DNA of 64,000 nt from Pseudalgibacter ostreae (GCF_042427585.1 NZ_JBHMFC010000007.1:17293-81292), one strand, 5' to 3'; numbered from the stretch's first letter, positions 8,425-16,388 are shown. Notes: generated by a model from the letters alone, not told the origin. Made by a program: numbers and translations.

Positions 8425-8440
8425 CCCAGCATATCCTGGG
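8425..8440 (+). promoter_or_regulatory. Inverted repeat upstream of the barrel protein gene
   Basis: CCCAG-N6-CTGGG is a short dyad lying directly before CATCTTTG, which is one base off the -7 consensus and 26 bases before the ATG at 8475. Its position suits an operator or activator site. Confidence 0.35.
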
Positions 8441-8474
8441 CATCTTTGTAGTGTAGAATTTTAAAAAAAAGATA

Positions 8475-9125
8475 ATGAAAAATTTAGGAAAAATTTCAGT
8501 GGCCTTTTTTCTGGCACTTGGTTTAACAACCTCTTTAAATGCACAAGTTAGCGAATCATTAACCCCTCAAATTGGAGTAAAGGGCGGTGTAAACTTCTCT
8601 AATTTATATACAGATGATGTGGACGACAATAATGTATTGACCAGTTTTAATGCCGGTTTGTACGCTAGTTTTCCAATAACAGACTTTATTGCCATTCAGC
8701 CAGAGCTATTGTATTCTCGAAAAGGTTCAGAGCTGGTTTATGATAATGCATTAACATCAGGAACTGCAAAATTTAAATTAAACTATGTAGAAGTGCCTGT
8801 TTTAGTAAAATTCAATGTTGCTAAAAACATTAATATACATGCCGGTCCTTATTTTGCTTATCTAGTGGATTCTCAGATCTCAAATGAAACAGATGGTGGT
8901 TCTTTTAATTTTGAAGAAGAAATAGATAATGATGATTTTAATAAATTTGACGTAGGCCTTTCTGCAGGTGTTGGTTTAGATTTAGATGCCATTGGTATTG
9001 GGTTAAGATATAATTATGGCTTATCTACAGTTGGTAAAGAACGAACTTTTGCAGGACAAGACTATACTTTTCCAGATGGTAAAAACAGTAATATTAGTTT
9101 GTATGTGGCCTTAAAACTTAATTAA
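8475..9125 (+). CDS. Outer-membrane beta-barrel (porin-like) protein
   Basis: The 216-residue product has a signal peptide cleaved after SLNAQ. The remainder alternates as in an eight-stranded barrel, seen in IGVKGGVNFSNLYTDD, FNAGLYASFPITDFIAIQPE, FKLNYVEVPVLVKFNV and the closing ISLYVALKLN. This is the common flavobacterial 'porin family / outer membrane beta-barrel' domain (OMP_b-brl_2 type). The length suits a small OmpX-like barrel rather than a trimeric porin. Ligand and function are unknown. It is a single-gene unit with its own upstream dyad and a strong terminator. Confidence 0.88.
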   Translation: MKNLGKISVAFFLALGLTTSLNAQVSESLTPQIGVKGGVNFSNLYTDDVDDNNVLTSFNAGLYASFPITDFIAIQPELLYSRKGSELVYDNALTSGTAKFKLNYVEVPVLVKFNVAKNINIHAGPYFAYLVDSQISNETDGGSFNFEEEIDNDDFNKFDVGLSAGVGLDLDAIGIGLRYNYGLSTVGKERTFAGQDYTFPDGKNSNISLYVALKLN

Positions 9126-9162
9126 GCGCTTGTTTTAAAATCGGGCCTTAAAAAAAATGACT

Positions 9163-9202
9163 ACCCGCTGGTTCTATAAAAGATATCTAGCGGGTTTTTT
9201 TT
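9163..9202 (+). terminator. Intrinsic terminator of the barrel protein gene
   Basis: ACCCGCTGG and CTAGCGGGT form the stem, followed by a run of eight T residues, about 40 bases after the stop. Confidence 0.75.
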
Positions 9203-9351
9203 GTTCAAATTCCATCTATATTATTTCAACTAGTTTGGGCGTGTTCCAAAAGAGTTAAAGTTTGCTTTATTAGAAACAAAAGGATGTAGTTCTAGTCCGT
9301 AGTTTTACGGTAAGGAGTTTGCCTAACGTATGATATTTAAATAGAACTATT

Positions 9352-9525
9352 ATGGAAAATGAAAAAGAGGATTTCGAATTTGTAAAAGAAGCAGAAGACC
9401 ATAAAAAAAATTACATCTTAAAAAAAGATAAGATAACTAAAGGAACGATGCTTTTTATTATTATAATACTCGTGTTACTGGGTATTGCCGTAGTCTATTC
9501 TGGAATGTTTTTTGGCGAATCGTAA
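9352..9525 (+). CDS. Small single-pass membrane protein
   Basis: ATG at 9352 to TAA at 9525 encodes 57 residues. The N-terminal half is charged and hydrophilic (MENEKEDFEFVKEAEDHKKN, ending ILKKDKITKG). One transmembrane helix follows (MLFIIIILVLLGIAVVYSG), then a short tail, MFFGES. The positive residues before the helix suggest the N-terminus is cytoplasmic. I do not recognise a named family. It has no close same-strand neighbour. Codon use and the clean topology make it a credible gene. Confidence 0.65.
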   Translation: MENEKEDFEFVKEAEDHKKNYILKKDKITKGTMLFIIIILVLLGIAVVYSGMFFGES

Positions 9526-9603
9526 ATGCTAAAATGATAAGCTAGGAGCTTTTAACACAAAACTCTTAAACATTTTGAATGGCATAAAAGCCTCGATTAC
9601 GCT

Positions 9604-10380
9604 TTAAAAGCCTTGTTCTTTTTGTATTTGTTCATATGCTGTTTGAACCTGTCTGAACTTTTCTTCAGCACCTTTACGATGCGCTTCACCTAAATGGATC
9701 ACTTTGTCGGGATGGTATTTTTTAGCCATGGTACGATAAGCTTTCTTAACCTCTTCTGCAGTGGCCCCTTTGTTAATTTCCAATATTTTGTAAGCATTAT
9801 CACTACTGTTGTAAAACATGGCTTTAATGCTTTCATAGTCTCTTTGGCTAATCCCTAAAAAACCAGAAATACTATGGATTTGGCGTTCTTCATTATCTGT
9901 AACCATACCATCTGCCTTTGCGATACCAAATAGAAAATGCATAAGTTGTAAGCGAGATGGATGGTCCATCATGGTCTTTATCTGAAGGCACACTTGTTTA
10001 ATCGGAATGTTATTTTGGTTATTTATGTTTTTGAATAACCTAAATGCTTGGTTTGCGCGCTCTTTTCCATACATGCTTACAAATTGATTGCGTACAAAAT
10101 CCAGTTCGCGTTGGTCTTGTATGCCATCGGCTTTTATAACTATAGACGAGAGTATTAATAAGCTTACTTCAAAATCACCAGATTGTGTGCGTGGTGATGA
10201 TTGTGATCCGTAATGTGGTCTTCTAGGGCCTCTTGTTTGTTCACCTTCTCCTAAAAATGGATTGTTTTTTCCATCTGAAAACGCATCCACCATGCTACCA
10301 ATGGCCAATCCTATAATGGCGCCAATCGGGCCGCCAAACGACCATCCAATAGCCCCGCCTATCCATTTTGAAATACTCAT
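9604..10380 (-). CDS. TerB-DnaJ co-chaperone (DjlA-like)
   Basis: The protein has 258 residues. The N-terminus is a glycine-rich hydrophobic stretch (GAIGWSFGGPIGAIIGLAIG) that could insert in or associate with the membrane. A TerB-like helical domain spans about residues 70-185 (SIVIKADGIQDQRELDFVRN, FGIAKADGMVTDNEERQI). A C-terminal J domain (about 193-256) has the catalytic HPD in KKYHPDKVIH. The order is that of DjlA, a membrane-linked DnaK co-chaperone. It would stimulate DnaK ATPase activity. It is transcribed alone, convergent with the small membrane protein. Confidence 0.9.
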   Translation of the reverse strand: MSISKWIGGAIGWSFGGPIGAIIGLAIGSMVDAFSDGKNNPFLGEGEQTRGPRRPHYGSQSSPRTQSGDFEVSLLILSSIVIKADGIQDQRELDFVRNQFVSMYGKERANQAFRLFKNINNQNNIPIKQVCLQIKTMMDHPSRLQLMHFLFGIAKADGMVTDNEERQIHSISGFLGISQRDYESIKAMFYNSSDNAYKILEINKGATAEEVKKAYRTMAKKYHPDKVIHLGEAHRKGAEEKFRQVQTAYEQIQKEQGF

Positions 10381-10546
10381 GTAAGTAAGTTTTATTTATT
10401 ACGTCAAACCTACATATAAATTCATTCTTTTAAAAGAAGAAATCTTATTAAGTGCATGGCTATCAATTTATGGATTATTTAAGAGATGTTGCCCATTAGG
10501 ATGATATTTGTTTTTAGAATGCAGCCTAGTTTAATTGTACAATTGG

Positions 10547-10554
10547 TATCTTTG
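10547..10554 (+). promoter_or_regulatory. -7 promoter box for the bacilliredoxin gene
   Basis: TATCTTTG matches TAnnTTTG, 35 bases upstream of the ATG at 10590, giving a leader of about 28 bases. Confidence 0.55.
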
Positions 10555-10589
10555 CCGTATAAGACGTTAATTATTAAAATTTAAAACAT

Positions 10590-11000
10590 ATGTATCCAGC
10601 AGAATTAGTGAAACCAATGCGCGAAGATTTAACGAAAGTTGGTTTCGAAGAATTACATACTGCACAAGCAGTTGATGAGGTTTTAGAGAAAAAAGGCACG
10701 ACGTTACTCGTGATTAATTCAGTTTGTGGTTGTGCGGCAGCCAATGCGCGCCCAGGTGCTCGTATGAGTTTGCAAAACGACAAAAAGCCAGACCATATTG
10801 TAACGGTTTTTGCGGGAGTTGATAAAGAAGCGGTAGATGCGGCCAGAGGCCATATGTTACCATTTCCTCCAAGTTCGCCAAGTATGGCTTTGTTTAAAGA
10901 TGGTGAATTGGTGCATGTTCTAGAACGTCATCATATTGAAGGCAGAGCAGCAGAACTAATTGCAGAAAACCTTAAAGATGCTTATAATGCAAATTGCTAA
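10590..11000 (+). CDS. Bacilliredoxin, BrxA/BrxB family
   Basis: This 136-residue protein matches the YphP/YqiW family along its whole length. It starts MYPAELVKPMREDLTKVGFE and has the active-site CGC motif in VINSVCGCAAANARPG at about residues 53-55. In Firmicutes these enzymes remove bacillithiol from S-bacillithiolated proteins, with the first Cys of CGC as nucleophile. Bacteroidota also encode bacillithiol-related proteins, so a de-thiolation role is plausible but inferred. It has its own promoter and a terminator 28 bases after the stop. Confidence 0.93.
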   Translation: MYPAELVKPMREDLTKVGFEELHTAQAVDEVLEKKGTTLLVINSVCGCAAANARPGARMSLQNDKKPDHIVTVFAGVDKEAVDAARGHMLPFPPSSPSMALFKDGELVHVLERHHIEGRAAELIAENLKDAYNANC

Positions 11001-11028
11001 ATAGGTGTTGAATTATAGATTAAAATGG

Positions 11029-11056
11029 AACCACGATACTGCATCGTGGTTTTTTT
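11029..11056 (+). terminator. Intrinsic terminator of the bacilliredoxin gene
   Basis: AACCACGAT and ATCGTGGTT form a 9-bp stem, followed by a T run. Confidence 0.8.
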
Positions 11057-11320
11057 ATGTGCATAACGCAACCTTTTGTAGAAATTTACATCTATAAATA
11101 AAATAGATACCCTTATAAAACAATTTTTTTAATGTTAATATTTATAAGCGTATTGTTTTTATATGATCTCTCTTGCAAAATAGAATCTATTAAATGGTTC
11201 GCCATTAATTATTAGTGCGGCAGCTTTGGGGATTGAAAACACCCAGAAACTAGATGAGAAATGAGATTTTAAGAACGAACCTAAGCGTATATTAAATAAA
11301 AGACCATTTAAACAAACTAT

Positions 11321-11716
11321 ATGATGCCAAAACACCTTTTAAGTATTTTAACCCTTTGTTTCGCGTTAATAACCTTTCAGTGCGAAGGTGATGATGCAAA
11401 TAAAACTCAAGAAGTAGAACAAGCCGAACTTAAAAGTTTAAAATCTAAAATTGAAACTTTGATAAACACATCGATATGTGATAAGTCTACCACTTGTAAA
11501 TATATTGCATTTGGTAGTAAACCCTGTGGAGGACCGTGGCGTTACTTGTTATATACGACTTCTATTGACGAAGAAAAACTAAAAACTTTAATTGAACTAT
11601 ACAATACTAAAGAGGCTGCTTTTAATACAAAGTGGGGGATTGTTTCAGATTGTGCGTTTCTAGAACCTCCTGTAAACATAACCTGCGAAAATAACATTTG
11701 TGTTCCTAGTTATTGA
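11321..11716 (+). CDS. Conserved-type lipoprotein with paired cysteines
   Basis: The product has 131 residues with a signal ending LITFQC (Cys21), so it is probably lipid-anchored. After the lipobox comes an acidic linker and a helix (EVEQAELKSLKSKIETLI). A compact domain with six Cys residues follows (INTSICDKSTTCKYIAFG, KPCGGPWRYLLY, VSDCAFLEPPVNITCENNIC), consistent with disulfide bonds in the periplasm or on the surface. Proteins of this pattern with the GSKPCGGPW motif occur in Flavobacteria, as far as I recall. No function can be assigned. It starts with tandem ATG codons and is followed after 26 bases by the acyltransferase gene. Confidence 0.75.
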   Translation: MMPKHLLSILTLCFALITFQCEGDDANKTQEVEQAELKSLKSKIETLINTSICDKSTTCKYIAFGSKPCGGPWRYLLYTTSIDEEKLKTLIELYNTKEAAFNTKWGIVSDCAFLEPPVNITCENNICVPSY

Positions 11717-11730
11717 ATGCTTGTTTTTGT

Positions 11731-11738
11731 TATTTTTG
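11731..11738 (+). promoter_or_regulatory. Possible -7 promoter box immediately before plsC-like gene
   Basis: TATTTTTG matches the consensus but ends only four bases before the ATG at 11743. If used, the mRNA would be leaderless or nearly so. Confidence 0.3.
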
Positions 11739-11742
11739 AGGT

Positions 11743-12480
11743 ATGATGAAATTTTTGTCCTACCCTTTATCGGCAGTTTATATACTATGTTTTGGTATTA
11801 CTATTTTGGTGTTTCACCCCATACAGTGGATTTGCTTTAATCTATTTGGCTATCAGGCACATAAGAAATGTGTAGATATCATGAACTTGTGCCTGATGCG
11901 ATGTTTGCATATTATAGGAACGCGTTTTTCATATTTTAACCCTTATGAAATTCCACCTGATCGACCTGTAATTATTGTTTCTAACCATCAAAGTATGAAT
12001 GATATTTCGCCTATGCATTGGTTTATGCGAAGGTATCACCCTAAATTTATCAGTAAAATTGAATTGGGAAAAGGTATTCCCAGTGTATCCTACAACTTAA
12101 CCCATGGTGGGTCTGTTTTGATTGATAGAAAGAACCCGCGTCAAGCTATTCCGGCACTTATTAAGTTTGGGGAGTATATTGAAAAAAACAAGCATGCTGC
12201 TGTTATTTTTCCAGAAGGTACGCGAAGTCAGGATGGCACGCCTAAACCTTTTCAAACAAAAGGCTTGGAGGTATTGTTTAAAAAAATACCATCGGCGATA
12301 GTGCTGCCCTTAACAATAAACAATTCATGGAAAACTTTAAAATATGGTAAATTCCCCATGGGATTAGGGGCACATATTACATTTACTGTTCACAAACCAG
12401 TAAAAATAGATACCTTTGCAAATACCGAAGTGCTTATCCATCATATTGAAGCTACTATAAAAAAACATATAAACCCTTAA
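11743..12480 (+). CDS. 1-acyl-glycerol-3-phosphate acyltransferase (PlsC/LPLAT family)
   Basis: This 245-residue membrane-associated enzyme carries the acyltransferase motif I as NHQSMND at about residue 83 (His and Asp catalytic). The glycerophosphate-binding motif is FPEGTRSQDG, at about residue 157. An N-terminal hydrophobic segment (LSAVYILCFGITILVF) anchors it. It would acylate the sn-2 position of lysophosphatidic acid to form phosphatidic acid. The closely following acyl-ACP desaturase gene (10 bases downstream) suggests a unit that makes and inserts unsaturated acyl chains. A tandem ATG allows a start one codon later. Confidence 0.9.
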   Translation: MMKFLSYPLSAVYILCFGITILVFHPIQWICFNLFGYQAHKKCVDIMNLCLMRCLHIIGTRFSYFNPYEIPPDRPVIIVSNHQSMNDISPMHWFMRRYHPKFISKIELGKGIPSVSYNLTHGGSVLIDRKNPRQAIPALIKFGEYIEKNKHAAVIFPEGTRSQDGTPKPFQTKGLEVLFKKIPSAIVLPLTINNSWKTLKYGKFPMGLGAHITFTVHKPVKIDTFANTEVLIHHIEATIKKHINP

Positions 12481-12490
12481 AAAAAATATT

Positions 12491-13483
12491 ATGTCTTTAA
12501 AGAATGTTAGGTTAGAGGTTATGAAGTTTTTAGAGAAAGACGTAGAAACTTTAATCGAAAAATATTTAATAGAACCAGAAAAAATATGGCAACCCACAGA
12601 TTTTTTGCCAAACCCTGATAGTGATCAATTTTATAATCAAATTGAAGAAATAAGAGAGCTTTCAAAAGAATTACCTTATGATTTTTGGGTGGTTTTAGTG
12701 GGCGATATGATTACCGAGGAAGCTTTGCCAACTTACGAATCTTGGTTAATGGACGTAGAAGGCGTGGATCAAGTTAACGGCCAAAACGGTTGGTCTAAAT
12801 GGGTAAGGCAATGGACGGCAGAGGAAAATAGGCATGGCGATGTACTTAATAAATACCTATACCTCTCCGGTCGTGTAAACATGCGCGAAATAGAGGTTAC
12901 TACTCAGCATTTAATTGCAGATGGATTTGATATCGGTACAGATAGAGATCCTTATAAAAACTTTGTTTACACCAGTTTTCAAGAGCTGGCGACTTATATC
13001 TCTCATAATCGTGTTGCTAAAATAGCAAGAAAGACCGGAAACAAACAATTAGGGAAGATGTGCCAGATTATTTCTGGTGATGAAATGAGACATCATCATG
13101 CATATTCCGATTTTGTAGACCGTATTTTTAAAGTGGATCCTAGCCAGATGATGATGGCATTCCATTATATGATGAAGCAAAAAATAACAATGCCAGCACA
13201 TTTTTTAAGAGAATCTGGCGATAAGATAGGAACTGCTTTTGAAGAGTTTTCAAATACTGCACAGCGAATTGGAGTATATACCTCTAAAGACTATGTGGAT
13301 ATCTTGCAAAAATTAATTGACCGTTGGGAAATTGATAAAATAACAAACCTTGATGATGAAGCAGAGAAAGCACGTGATTATTTAATGAAGTTGCCATCCA
13401 GAATGTTGCGTTTGGCAGATCGCATTAAAATTCCAGAAAACTCTTATCAATTTAAATGGGTAAATCCAGCAATTGTAAAATAA
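12491..13483 (+). CDS. Acyl-ACP desaturase (soluble di-iron, plastid-type fold)
   Basis: The protein has 330 residues, the usual length of FA_desaturase_2 enzymes. Di-iron ligands are present: Glu in EEALPTYESWL, EENRHGD (about residues 114-120) and DEMRHHHAY (about 197-205). The stretch EENRHGDVLNKYLYLSGRV is very close to plant stearoyl-ACP desaturases. It would introduce a cis double bond into saturated acyl-ACP with O2 and ferredoxin, in the cytoplasm. It lies 10 bases after the plsC-like gene and is followed by a terminator, so the two probably form a membrane-fluidity operon. The position of the double bond cannot be told from sequence. Confidence 0.95.
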   Translation: MSLKNVRLEVMKFLEKDVETLIEKYLIEPEKIWQPTDFLPNPDSDQFYNQIEEIRELSKELPYDFWVVLVGDMITEEALPTYESWLMDVEGVDQVNGQNGWSKWVRQWTAEENRHGDVLNKYLYLSGRVNMREIEVTTQHLIADGFDIGTDRDPYKNFVYTSFQELATYISHNRVAKIARKTGNKQLGKMCQIISGDEMRHHHAYSDFVDRIFKVDPSQMMMAFHYMMKQKITMPAHFLRESGDKIGTAFEEFSNTAQRIGVYTSKDYVDILQKLIDRWEIDKITNLDDEAEKARDYLMKLPSRMLRLADRIKIPENSYQFKWVNPAIVK

Positions 13484-13510
13484 ACAAGAACCTATTAAAT
13501 TTGTAAATTA

Positions 13511-13539
13511 ATTCCTTTCTACTAAGAAAGGAATTTTTT
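13511..13539 (+). terminator. Intrinsic terminator of the acyltransferase-desaturase unit
   Basis: ATTCCTTTCT-ACTA-AGAAAGGAAT forms a perfect 10-bp stem with a T run. It lies just before the next gene at 13554. Confidence 0.8.
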
Positions 13540-13553
13540 ATTTTTAATGCAGC

Positions 13554-14207
13554 ATGAGCCAAGACGAAATAATTAGTGAAACAAAAAAGTTTGTACAGCA
13601 AGCCCTTGTGAATGCTGAAGGTGGCCATGATTGGTTTCATACAGAGCGTGTTTATAAAAATGCTTTACTTATTTCAGAAAAAGAAAATGTAGATGTGTTT
13701 GTGGTGGCATTGGGTGCTTTGTTGCACGACATTGCCGATAGTAAGTTTCATCACGGCGACGAAACTATTGGTCCTAAAAAAGCTTATAAATTTTTATCCC
13801 ATTTAAATGTTGATCGGGAGGTTATCGAGCATGTTATAAATATTATTGCGCATGTTTCCTTTAAAGGCGGGCATGAGGTTTTGAAATACCATTCTGCAGA
13901 GCTGGACGTTATCCAAGATGCCGATAGATTAGATGCTATGGGAGCTATTGGTATTGCACGTACTTTTAATTATGGTGGTTTTAAAAACAGACCGCTCTAT
14001 AATCCTGCTATAAAGGTTAATCTTAATATGACTAAAGCTGAGTATAAGGCGTCTACAGCACCAACCATTAATCATTTTTACGAAAAGCTTCTGCTCTTAA
14101 AGAACAAGATGAACACGGATACAGCGAAACAAATCGCTGTAAAAAGGCACGAATTTATGGAGCAATTTCTAGATCGATTTTATAAAGAGTGGAACGGCAT
14201 GATTTAA
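13554..14207 (+). CDS. HD-domain phosphohydrolase
   Basis: The 217-residue protein has a full set of HD-domain metal ligands: His in GGHDWFHTERVYKNA, the His-Asp pair in GALLHDIADSKFHHGDE, and a distal Asp in VIQDADRLDAMGAIG. The sequence resembles the YpgQ/YedJ group of small HD hydrolases, some of which act on nucleotides as (deoxy)NTP phosphatases. The substrate here is unknown. It is cytoplasmic, with no signal. It begins 14 bases after a terminator and may use the near-consensus box TATTTTTA just upstream. Confidence 0.9.
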   Translation: MSQDEIISETKKFVQQALVNAEGGHDWFHTERVYKNALLISEKENVDVFVVALGALLHDIADSKFHHGDETIGPKKAYKFLSHLNVDREVIEHVINIIAHVSFKGGHEVLKYHSAELDVIQDADRLDAMGAIGIARTFNYGGFKNRPLYNPAIKVNLNMTKAEYKASTAPTINHFYEKLLLLKNKMNTDTAKQIAVKRHEFMEQFLDRFYKEWNGMI

Positions 14208-14246
14208 ACGCTTATTAAGTGCTCTAGTAATTCCAAATTATAAGGA

Positions 14247-15119
14247 TTATTGAATAATCATTTTTATTTCTTTTCTATAATTGGACGCACTTTTTCCTGT
14301 AATTTCATTAAACTGCTTATTGAAATGGGAGAAGTTATTAAAACCACACTCAAAGCATATATCGGCAATACTCATTTGGCTTTCATTTAATAACTTAGTG
14401 GCATGTACAACACGATACTCATTTACCAGCTGTGTAAAGGTTTTTCCTGTAGCTTTTTTAAAGTATCTACAAAAAGCAGGAATGGTCATGCTTACTTCGT
14501 TTGCAATTTCATCTAAAGTAATGTGTTTTTGAAAATTTTTATTTACATATTTAAATACAACAGCAATTTTGGCGCTGTCTTGTGCTTCTGCTTCAAAAGC
14601 AAATCCGTCCGCATTTAATAAAGAGTAATCGTCTGTTAATGCTAAATGATTAAGGATTTCTAAAAACTTTATAACGCGCTCTAAGCCTTCATAGCTTAGT
14701 AATTTATCAATTTTAGGGCCTATAACAGCCTTGGTTTCCATTTTAAACCGTATTCCTTTCTTGGCACGATCAAATAAAGCAACCACATTTGTCATCTCGG
14801 GGATACTAATAAAATCGTTTCCTAAAAAATCAGCTTTAAACTGTACGGTGGTTTCAGAGCCATTGGCCGTAAGTCGATCTGTAAAACCATTATGCGGCAA
14901 GTTCGATCCTATTAAGATGAGCTGGCTATTGTTAAAATAGGATAAATGGTTTCCAATATGGGTTTTCCCTTGTCCTTTATTTATATATATAAGTTCAAGT
15001 TCGGGGTGAAAATGCCAATAGGCGCCACTTCTGTCAACACTTTCAATATGTTGTTTTACTATTATAGAACTTCCAAAAGTTGGACTTAACTTTCTTAAAG
15101 TAGGCTTCTTGTTCTTCAT
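14247..15119 (-). CDS. AraC-family transcriptional regulator
   Basis: The regulator has 290 residues. An N-terminal cupin sensor (about 20-165) contains GAYWHFHPELELIYINKGQG and SNLPHNGF. A C-terminal double helix-turn-helix (about 190-288) contains TLDEIANEVSMTIPAFCRYF and the AraC signature SIADICFECGFNNFSHFNKQ. The cupin portion is typical of carbohydrate or small-effector sensors. It is transcribed away from the secreted-protein gene at 15325, and the two share a 205-base intergenic region containing 11-bp direct repeats. It is therefore a reasonable candidate to control that gene and its paralogue, though this is inference. Confidence 0.92.
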   Translation of the reverse strand: MKNKKPTLRKLSPTFGSSIIVKQHIESVDRSGAYWHFHPELELIYINKGQGKTHIGNHLSYFNNSQLILIGSNLPHNGFTDRLTANGSETTVQFKADFLGNDFISIPEMTNVVALFDRAKKGIRFKMETKAVIGPKIDKLLSYEGLERVIKFLEILNHLALTDDYSLLNADGFAFEAEAQDSAKIAVVFKYVNKNFQKHITLDEIANEVSMTIPAFCRYFKKATGKTFTQLVNEYRVVHATKLLNESQMSIADICFECGFNNFSHFNKQFNEITGKSASNYRKEIKMIIQ

Positions 15120-15138
15120 TACTTACAAAATTTAAATA

Positions 15139-15146
15139 CAAAATTA
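15139..15146 (-). promoter_or_regulatory. -7 promoter box of the AraC gene
   Basis: The minus strand reads TAATTTTG, matching TAnnTTTG, 19 bases upstream of the ATG at 15119. Confidence 0.5.
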
Positions 15147-15202
15147 CAGATTATTATTCATACTTTGTGTATTTAATTACCTTAAACGTGTGCTATTTTA
15201 AC

Positions 15203-15230
15203 TTAACATCTATTTAACATCTATTTAACA
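15203..15230 (+). repeat. 11-bp direct repeats between the AraC and secreted-protein genes
   Basis: TTAACATCTAT occurs twice in tandem, followed by a partial third copy (TTAACA). The period of 11 bases is about one helical turn, so a protein could bind the copies on one face. It sits 60-85 bases upstream of the -7 box of the 15325 gene. Confidence 0.55.
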
Positions 15231-15295
15231 GGTAAGATAGCATATAAAGTAGCCAAATTAGATGTTTTTTAAGGAGGTAATCGGTTATACATTTG
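15225..15295 (+). promoter_or_regulatory. Promoter region shared with the downstream paralogue (copy 1)
   Basis: These 71 bases align without gaps to 16389-16459. By my count 53 positions are identical, including a 12-base block ATAGCATATAAA. The segment ends in the -7 box TACATTTG (15288-15295). The conservation suggests a common regulator of both genes. Confidence 0.7.
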
Positions 15296-15324
15296 CACCG
15301 TTGAATGTTAATACATACAAAATT

Positions 15325-15921
15325 ATGAAAACAATTAAAACAATTATGGTAATGGTAGTCTTAATGACTGCTTCGATGAGTTATGCAAATGAGCCTTCTG
15401 CGTTATTAGTTAAAAAAGGAAATAAAGAAACTGCTTTAGTTATAGAAAATGTAGTAAAAGGTGAATTTGTATCTATTAAAGATGATTTAGGTTTTGCTCT
15501 TTATAATGAAGTTATCATGAGCACTGGTAATTACAGTAAAGATTTTGATCTGGCAGAGCTTCCTAATGGAGACTATTTCTTTGAGCTATATGGCTACAAT
15601 AAGATAGAAATTATTCCTTTTTCTGTAAATAAAAACAATGTTGTTTTTGATAAAGAAAAGGAATCTATAATTCATATGCCTGCAACAGCATTGGAGAATA
15701 ATGTATTGTCTATTTCAAAAATTTCAAAAAATCTAGAACCCCTTAAAATAGAACTTTTTTATGAAGGCGCATCTGGTGTTTATGAATTGATAAATTCTGA
15801 AATAATAAAAGACGCTAATCCTGCTGAAAGGGTTTATGAATTATCGGAACTTCAAAAAGGACAATATAAAATAATCTATACCATATCAGGTAGAGTATTT
15901 GTAAAGCACATTAACTTTTAG
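15325..15921 (+). CDS. Secreted protein of a tandem paralogous pair (copy 1)
   Basis: From ATG 15325 (MKTIKTIMVMVV) the protein has 198 residues. Earlier in-frame codons lie upstream of the -7 box and are excluded. A signal peptide ends near SMSYA. Two beta-sandwich-like repeats follow at about residues 30-100 and 120-198. Each has the pattern 'SIKDDLG..LYNEVI....Y.K.FDLAELPNGDYFFEL', recalling the Ig-like C-terminal sorting domains of the T9SS. There is no other domain. It is clearly homologous to the 16488 gene (shared IKDD, LPNG, IIPFSVN). A periplasmic or surface location is likely. Function unknown. Confidence 0.8.
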   Translation: MKTIKTIMVMVVLMTASMSYANEPSALLVKKGNKETALVIENVVKGEFVSIKDDLGFALYNEVIMSTGNYSKDFDLAELPNGDYFFELYGYNKIEIIPFSVNKNNVVFDKEKESIIHMPATALENNVLSISKISKNLEPLKIELFYEGASGVYELINSEIIKDANPAERVYELSELQKGQYKIIYTISGRVFVKHINF

Positions 15922-15930
15922 TTAATATCA

Positions 15931-15955
15931 TTTAGTTTAGTTTAGTTTAGTTTAG
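15931..15955 (+). repeat. Five TTTAG tandem repeats
   Basis: TTTAG is repeated five times directly after the copy 1 gene and before its terminator. It is a short microsatellite, prone to slippage, outside any coding frame. Confidence 0.85.
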
Positions 15956-15960
15956 TTTGT

Positions 15961-15990
15961 AAAAGTGGGCTGTGGTGGCCCACTTTTTTT
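15961..15990 (+). terminator. Intrinsic terminator of secreted-protein gene copy 1
   Basis: AAAAGTGGGC and GCCCACTTTT pair and are followed by T residues. The sequence is related to the terminator at 17106, so the duplication covered it as well. Confidence 0.8.
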
Positions 15991-16380
15991 GTTTCTATAT
16001 TATTCCGTTTTTTGAAATAATAAATTTTTGTGATCTATATTGTTTATACATGGTTTGGTAATCGTAGGGTCTATATTGTTAATTTTAAAGATAATTGGAA
16101 TATATGAAAGATGTAAACGTTACCGTTATTTTTTTAAATAACCAGGTCACTTAGCATCGCCATTTGAGTTATATCCGCTTAAGGTGTTTATATTTTTAAA
16201 GTAAAAAAAAGCTGCGGTATTTATTACTTTAATAGAGCATAATTTATGTTATCCCATAAAATAGATGCTAACTGTACGAAGGTTAAGTCTTATCACTTTT
16301 TTATTCTCAAACAAAAAACACCTCTTTAATAAATGCTATTTAAATGGCTAAAAAATATGTTTTAAATTAACCTAAATTTG
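15991..16380. other. Non-coding stretch between the paralogues
   Basis: About 390 A/T-rich bases with no convincing frame on either strand; the longest I found from an ATG was about 16 codons. No tRNA-like or strong hairpin structure was seen. It may be degraded remains of the duplication. Confidence 0.5.
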
Positions 16381-16388
16381 ATGTAAAA

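Noticed and set aside
11132..11215. Small ORF upstream of the 11321 lipoprotein gene
   Set aside because: A frame of 27 codons rich in A/T codons, with no supporting signals.
16100..16160. Small ORF between the two secreted-protein paralogues
   Set aside because: Only about 16 codons, with no promoter box in a useful place.
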